A stretch of 56,867 nucleotides of DNA from an uncultured Eubacteriales bacterium (lineage in GTDB: Bacteria > Bacillota > Clostridia > Oscillospirales > Oscillospiraceae): the NCBI GenBank assembly GCA_900316205.1, contig ONBX01000008.1, positions 1-56,867 on the forward strand, in the 5' to 3' direction. Positions 53,220 through 56,867 of the stretch are shown here, piece by piece. The translations under genes and the position numbers were made by a program. Below the pieces are notes generated by a model. It made no database searches. It was not told the DNA's origin and was given only the letters and a program-made list of their open reading frames with translations. Each line of letters opens with the position of its first letter. The first letter of the stretch is position 1.

Positions 53220-54860
53220 TCAGCGCTTCCCGGCGGGCTGCGCAAGCAGATAGCGCTTGATCTTCATGGTGGTGGTCTTTTCAAAGGGGGCGGAGCGCAG
53301 CTTCACTTTCTGGATGTTCTTGCAGGAGGGCATGCTGCTGTTGAACAGGCGGACATCCTCCTGCAGACGTTCCGGAGCGTCCGGATACTCCATCGTATCC
53401 AGATAGAATTCACCGGTGACGGTCTTGTCTTCCTCGTACACAGCAACTTCCTTCACATATTCCAGCCTGCGCAGCTTCTCCTCCAGCTCCTCCGGGGAGA
53501 CGTTCTTGCCGTTTGCCAGGATGATCAGGTTCTTTTTCCGGCCGGTGATGAAGAGGAATCCATCCTTGTCTATGTAGCCGTAGTCGCCGGTCTTGAACCA
53601 CTCGCCGTCAAAAGCCTCGGCGGTGGCCTCGGGATCCTTGTAGTAGCCCAGCATCACGTTGGTCCCGGCCACGTAGATCTCGCCCACGCCTTCCTCGTCG
53701 GGATCTGCGATCTTCACCCGGTTGCAGGGCAGAGGCTTGCCCACGCTGCCGAAGCGGAAATCGTTGTTGCGGTTCACCGCCACCACCGGGGAGCACTCGG
53801 TGATGCCGTAGCCGTTGATGACCGTGATGCCGAAATCATACAGGCCCTTCTGAAGCTTGGGGTCCAGCGCGGCGCCGCCGCAGATGATGGTCTCCAGCTT
53901 GCCGCCGAAATGTTCATGGATCCGGCGTAACAGGCGCTTGCGCAGATCGATGCCGCAGATCATCAATGCCTGGCTCAGGGTGATGGTATGGCGCAGCTTT
54001 TTGTCCATGCCCTGCTTCTTTGCGTTGACCCAAATGCCGTAATAGAGCATTTCCACCATCAGCGGCACCGCGGAGATGTTCTGGGGTTTGTTCTGGTTCA
54101 GATCCTTGACGATGCGCTTCATGCTGCCGCTGATATGGGCGTCCACATTGTAAAGGAAAGCGGCGAACATGGCAGAGGCCCAGGAGAAGGTATGGTTCAT
54201 GGGCAGGAAGATCTGGGTATTGCGGGCGGTGACGCACTGGCAGGTGGCCACCACGTCGCTGGCCAGATTTCCGTGGGAGAGCATGACGCCCTTGCTCTTG
54301 CCGGAGGTGCCGGAGGTGTAGACGATGCAGGCCAGGGTATCCGGCGTCACGGTGGTCTCGGCAAAGGAGCGGTCTCCGTCCTGCATGAGATATTCCCCTT
54401 CGGTCACATAGGCATCAAACTCATTGATCGTGAAATAGAGCATATGGGAGAGATCATCCAGGCTGTGGAAATAATCCGCCACATCGGTATATTTCTTTGA
54501 GAAGATGATGGCCTGGCAGCCGCAGTGCCGGATCAGTTCCGCCAGATCCTCCCGGGGCAGCTCCTTGTCCAGGGGGACCACCACGTTGCCGGTGCTGACG
54601 ATGGCAAAATAGCTCAGGCACCACTCGGTAGAGTTCTCGCCCAGCAGGGCGATCTTCGCGTCCCGCAGCTCCTGATTCAGCAGGAAGGTGCCCAGGGCCT
54701 CCACCAGATGATAGGCGGACTTGAAACTGATGGGCTGGGTGTTCCGCTTGCCGCCGTAAAAAATCGTGTTGTTGCCGCCCTGATCCCGCCCGTAGGCGAT
54801 CAGGTCCCGCAAGGTGGGAACTTCGGCGATCTCATAGTACGGATACGGTGCGTTTTTCAT
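53220..54860 (-). CDS. AMP-forming acyl ligase (FadD/FAAL-like)
   Basis: 546-aa ANL-superfamily enzyme that adenylates a carboxylic acid, probably a long-chain fatty acid, for transfer to the carrier. P-loop YTSGTSGKSKG (181-191), substrate helix NHTFSWASAMFAAFLYNV, adenine motif YGITECSP, the ribose Asp in WFKTGDYGYIDKDGF, and the C-terminal hinge GRKKNLIILANGKNVSP, with catalytic Lys near TTTMKIKRY. The ATG at 54860 (GGAGG about 13 bases upstream) is preferred over one at 54905 that lacks a site. First gene after a strong promoter. Whether the product is acyl-CoA or acyl-ACP is undecided, but the next gene is a carrier. Confidence 0.9.
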   Translation of the reverse strand: MKNAPYPYYEIAEVPTLRDLIAYGRDQGGNNTIFYGGKRNTQPISFKSAYHLVEALGTFLLNQELRDAKIALLGENSTEWCLSYFAIVSTGNVVVPLDKELPREDLAELIRHCGCQAIIFSKKYTDVADYFHSLDDLSHMLYFTINEFDAYVTEGEYLMQDGDRSFAETTVTPDTLACIVYTSGTSGKSKGVMLSHGNLASDVVATCQCVTARNTQIFLPMNHTFSWASAMFAAFLYNVDAHISGSMKRIVKDLNQNKPQNISAVPLMVEMLYYGIWVNAKKQGMDKKLRHTITLSQALMICGIDLRKRLLRRIHEHFGGKLETIICGGAALDPKLQKGLYDFGITVINGYGITECSPVVAVNRNNDFRFGSVGKPLPCNRVKIADPDEEGVGEIYVAGTNVMLGYYKDPEATAEAFDGEWFKTGDYGYIDKDGFLFITGRKKNLIILANGKNVSPEELEEKLRRLEYVKEVAVYEEDKTVTGEFYLDTMEYPDAPERLQEDVRLFNSSMPSCKNIQKVKLRSAPFEKTTTMKIKRYLLAQPAGKR

Positions 54861-54934
54861 GGAATCGCAAAAACCTCCGGTGGCGTTCGGGCATATTTCT
54901 GCCATATTACGCCATTTTATTTTATGACCAGAAT

Positions 54935-54963
54935 ATTATATGAATCAACTTTCGTGAAGTCAA
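54935..54963 (-). promoter_or_regulatory. Strong promoter of the acyl-lipid/MMPL operon
   Basis: Minus-strand -35 TTGACT (54963-54958), exact 17-base spacer, -10 TATAAT (54940-54935). It leaves a leader of about 70 bases before the ligase. Confidence 0.85.
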
Positions 54964-55032
54964 GAGAACCGGGCTTTTGTCAAAAATTTAATTATTCATA
55001 TCTGCCCTTCAGCCCACGTTTTGCCACAAAAA

Positions 55033-55078
55033 ACAAACGAAGAGGACTGTGAAAAAGCGCACAGTCCTCTTCGTTTGT
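55033..55078 (-). terminator. Terminator of the MBL/RNA phosphodiesterase unit
   Basis: A perfect 19-bp stem (55033-55051 with 55060-55078) with a T6 tail on the minus strand, 18 bases past the MBL stop. Confidence 0.9.
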
Positions 55079-55095
55079 CAGTCGGGTGGGAACAC

Positions 55096-55785
55096 TCACG
55101 GATCGCACAGGAAAACGGCAGCACCCACGTCGTAGGCCCGGATGCTGTTTCCGTGTACCTCCATCGGCTGGCCCTTCACGCTTCCCTCCAGCACCCGGAT
55201 GGCGCCGTCGTGCAGCTTGTCGATCAGCTCCGGGGAAACCGGAATGGACCCATGAGAGGGCCATATTGCATCGAAGCGGCCCCGCCAGGTCTGGAGATGC
55301 TCCAGGCTTTGGATATACTTCTCCATATTCCGGAAGCGGCCGAACATGAAGATCCGCCCGTCCTGGATGGGGTCGCCGCTGATGAGGACCCGTCGGGATC
55401 GGTCCAGCAGGGCGATGCTCCCTGGCGTGTGGCCGGGCAGATGGATGACCTCCAGCGTCCTTTCGCCAAGGTCGATCAGGTCTCCCTCCCGCACGGGCAG
55501 GATCTTGCCGCCCCTCTCCCCGCGGCGGAAGTTTTCCTCCTCGTCCGGATGCATATAAAAGGCATCAAACTGGGCGTTGCTGCCCACATGGTCCATGTCT
55601 CCATGGGTGTTCAGCAGGCCGATGGGCAGATCCGTGAGACTTCCGGCAATGTCCCGGGCATTGTGAACGCTCCTGCCGGAGTCCACCAGCAGGGCCCGCT
55701 CCGTCCCTGCGAGCAGGAAGAAACGCACGCCGCTGTCCTCAATGCGCCAGGAATCGCTGCCGATCTGAATGATTTCATAGTCCAT
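55096..55785 (-). CDS. MBL-fold hydrolase, glyoxalase II-like
   Basis: 229 aa. Metal motif HGDMDH in place of the usual HxHxDH (first His kept, second replaced by Asp), then GHTPGSIALLD with the third His, SGDPIQDGR with the bridging Asp, and WPSHGS with the last His. The core fold of glyoxalase II and quorum-lactonase-like enzymes is clear; the altered HxDxDH may change metal choice. AAGGAG lies before ATG. It starts 2 bases after the ThpR stop. Confidence 0.85.
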   Translation of the reverse strand: MDYEIIQIGSDSWRIEDSGVRFFLLAGTERALLVDSGRSVHNARDIAGSLTDLPIGLLNTHGDMDHVGSNAQFDAFYMHPDEEENFRRGERGGKILPVREGDLIDLGERTLEVIHLPGHTPGSIALLDRSRRVLISGDPIQDGRIFMFGRFRNMEKYIQSLEHLQTWRGRFDAIWPSHGSIPVSPELIDKLHDGAIRVLEGSVKGQPMEVHGNSIRAYDVGAAVFLCDP

Positions 55786-55787
55786 GT

Positions 55788-56306
55788 TTACATCTCCTTG
55801 TCCGGGGTCTCCGCCTCAATGCGGCCCAGCTCCGTATAGATCATCCCCCTCTTTCCCCTGTCGGAGCGCATGAGGGAGAGCGCCTCCACCTGCATGGCGG
55901 CCGGCTCGATCCCGATCCACGCAGCATCTCTCGTAGCCTTTCGCAGCAGGGTGATGTGGGGAGAAAAACGTTTGCGGTCATAGGGGATATCGTTCTCGGC
56001 AAGCGCTCTGCGCACACGGCGCGCAACAGCGTTCAGCGCCGCGGAATCCCGCAGGCCAGCCCACCAGAGATCGCCGAAGCGTCCGATCCCCTCCAGGGTC
56101 AGGGCGAATGGCGTGAAGGTGACGGTGCTCAGGGCGTCCAGTACCGGCTCCGCCTCCGGAAAGTCCCCGATGAAGGCCAGGGTCAGGTGCAGGTTTTCCT
56201 CCAGGCTGTAATTCCCCCGCAGGCCCCGGTCGTACATGGCGTTCTGGGTCTCGATGAGGGCCTCTTTCATTTCGTTTGACAGAAGGATCGCGATAAACAG
56301 TCTCAT
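55788..56306 (-). CDS. thpR: RNA 2',3'-cyclic phosphodiesterase (ThpR/LigT family)
   Basis: 172 aa. H-x-T-x motifs HLTLAFIG and PHITLLRK, family length, and the N-terminal MRLFIAILLSNEMKEAL typical of ThpR/LigT. Opens 2',3'-cyclic RNA ends. It is followed after 2 bases by the MBL hydrolase and shares its terminator. A second, more distant 2H protein lies at 27951. Confidence 0.88.
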   Translation of the reverse strand: MRLFIAILLSNEMKEALIETQNAMYDRGLRGNYSLEENLHLTLAFIGDFPEAEPVLDALSTVTFTPFALTLEGIGRFGDLWWAGLRDSAALNAVARRVRRALAENDIPYDRKRFSPHITLLRKATRDAAWIGIEPAAMQVEALSLMRSDRGKRGMIYTELGRIEAETPDKEM

Positions 56307-56337
56307 ATTGCTTCAAGAGATCAGCAGTTTTTCTGCT

Positions 56338-56772
56338 TCAGCCGAGCCGTACCAGCTCTTTGCCCATCTGACGGGCCTTTTCCAGATCCAATGGGAACTG
56401 CTTTTCATGGTGGGCCAGCTTGTGCTCGGCATTGAAGCCCGCCATATTGAACTTGCTGTAGTCCTTCACCTGCAGGGTGTCGAAGCTGCACAAGGTCTCT
56501 ACCTTGCCATTGAGGCTACGGAAGGCGTTCGCCTGTTCGGTCAGCTTCCGTTTGTATTGCAGCTGATAGAAAGCCTGCGGCGCGTTCATGGTGAAGATCA
56601 CGCCCACGTTGACCTTTCCGATAAAGTAATTGCTGTAGTCGTCATAGGACAGCGTGCAGAAGTGCAGCCGCTCCACAAAGGCGTGAAACTGGCTGGTGGT
56701 GTCGCCGAGATAGATGGGCGAGCCGATCAGCAGGACGTCCGCGGCAAAAACGCGGTCCAGCAGCGGGCTTAT
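56338..56772 (-). pseudogene. Flavodoxin-family (NADPH-dependent FMN reductase-like) gene, interrupted
   Basis: The reading frame covers ADVLLIGSPIYLGDTTSQFHAFVERLHF onward to the C-terminus, matching the middle and end of flavodoxin-fold FMN reductases such as WrbA-like proteins. The N-terminal FMN phosphate loop (SPRxxGNT) is absent: upstream of about 56772 the frame breaks into AT-rich sequence and a stop. The IS end at about 56768 explains the loss. The complete gene may continue beyond the insertion. Confidence 0.75.
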
Positions 56773-56867
56773 ACTAATTTCTAATTAAAACATTTAATAA
56801 TCCAAGAACGCGCAGTAATGCTGCGAATAACCTCGGCAGATAATGAGTTGATGGTATCGCAGAGACG
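56768..56867 (-). mobile_element. End of an insertion sequence
   Basis: Sharp change from GC-rich coding DNA to an AT-rich terminal stretch (about 56770-56800), followed by an open frame that ends at a stop facing the flavodoxin fragment. Family and terminal repeats cannot be determined because the other end lies outside the window. Confidence 0.6.
56781..56867 (-). CDS. Transposase C-terminus, partial
   Basis: 28 codons in frame to the edge, ending EVIRSITARSWIIKCFN and a stop at 56781-56783. The ending is of a kind I associate with DDE transposases; the frame is lost beyond the window. It runs off the right edge. Confidence 0.5.
   Translation of the reverse strand, partial: RLCDTINSLSAEVIRSITARSWIIKCFN

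Overview
The window reads as chromosomal DNA of a GC-rich, low-motility-signal Bacillota/Clostridia genome, most like gut Oscillospirales or Ruminococcaceae. The reasons are strong GGAGG-type Shine-Dalgarno sites, long co-directional runs with ATGA overlaps, LAAC lipoboxes, a cohesin/dockerin pair, a permuted GH3 enzyme of the ruminococcal type, and dispersed intergenic repeats of the kind common in that group. No 16S or other marker is present, so the taxon is an inference. There is no CRISPR array and no intact prophage.

Layout. 158-8116 (minus): two secreted surface proteins, a 2018-aa BspA-type leucine-rich-repeat protein ending in a dockerin and a cohesin-like protein, each with a near-identical promoter, followed by a 32-aa gene. 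8294-14155 (minus): an FbpABC/AfuABC-like importer (lipoprotein, ATPase, fused permease) co-translated with a HAD phosphatase and a D-lyxose isomerase. 14510-17182 (minus): a type I pullulanase lipoprotein, divergent from an alpha/beta hydrolase at 17317. 19056-27878: a carbohydrate locus with a permuted GH3 glycosidase and an SDR on the minus strand, divergent from a LacI regulator, two MalFG-type permeases, a sugar-binding lipoprotein and an MBL-fold protein; no ATPase is encoded with it. 27951-29161: a 2H phosphoesterase, a small membrane protein and tRNA-Leu(GAG). 29271-32917: a heterodimeric ABC exporter. 33170-34984 (plus): threonine dehydratase with RidA. 36063-38901 (minus): NAD salvage operon pncA-pncB-nadE. 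39083-47587 (minus): small membrane proteins and domain-of-unknown-function enzymes, a peptide deformylase and a VanZ-like protein.

47647-54963 (minus) is the most interesting part: one promoter-to-terminator unit holding an AMP-forming acyl ligase, a stand-alone acyl carrier protein, a condensation-domain acyltransferase and a 1303-aa MMPL/RND transporter with a long coiled coil. This is the functional set (FadD, carrier, Pap, MmpL) that mycobacteria use to build and export acylated lipids, here without a polyketide synthase. The window ends with an MBL hydrolase, an RNA cyclic phosphodiesterase and a flavodoxin gene broken by an insertion sequence whose transposase C-terminus runs off the edge.

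Many long reading frames on the strand opposite these genes are shadows produced by the GC-rich codon bias and are not reported as genes. Calls rest on reading motifs by eye; no database search was possible.
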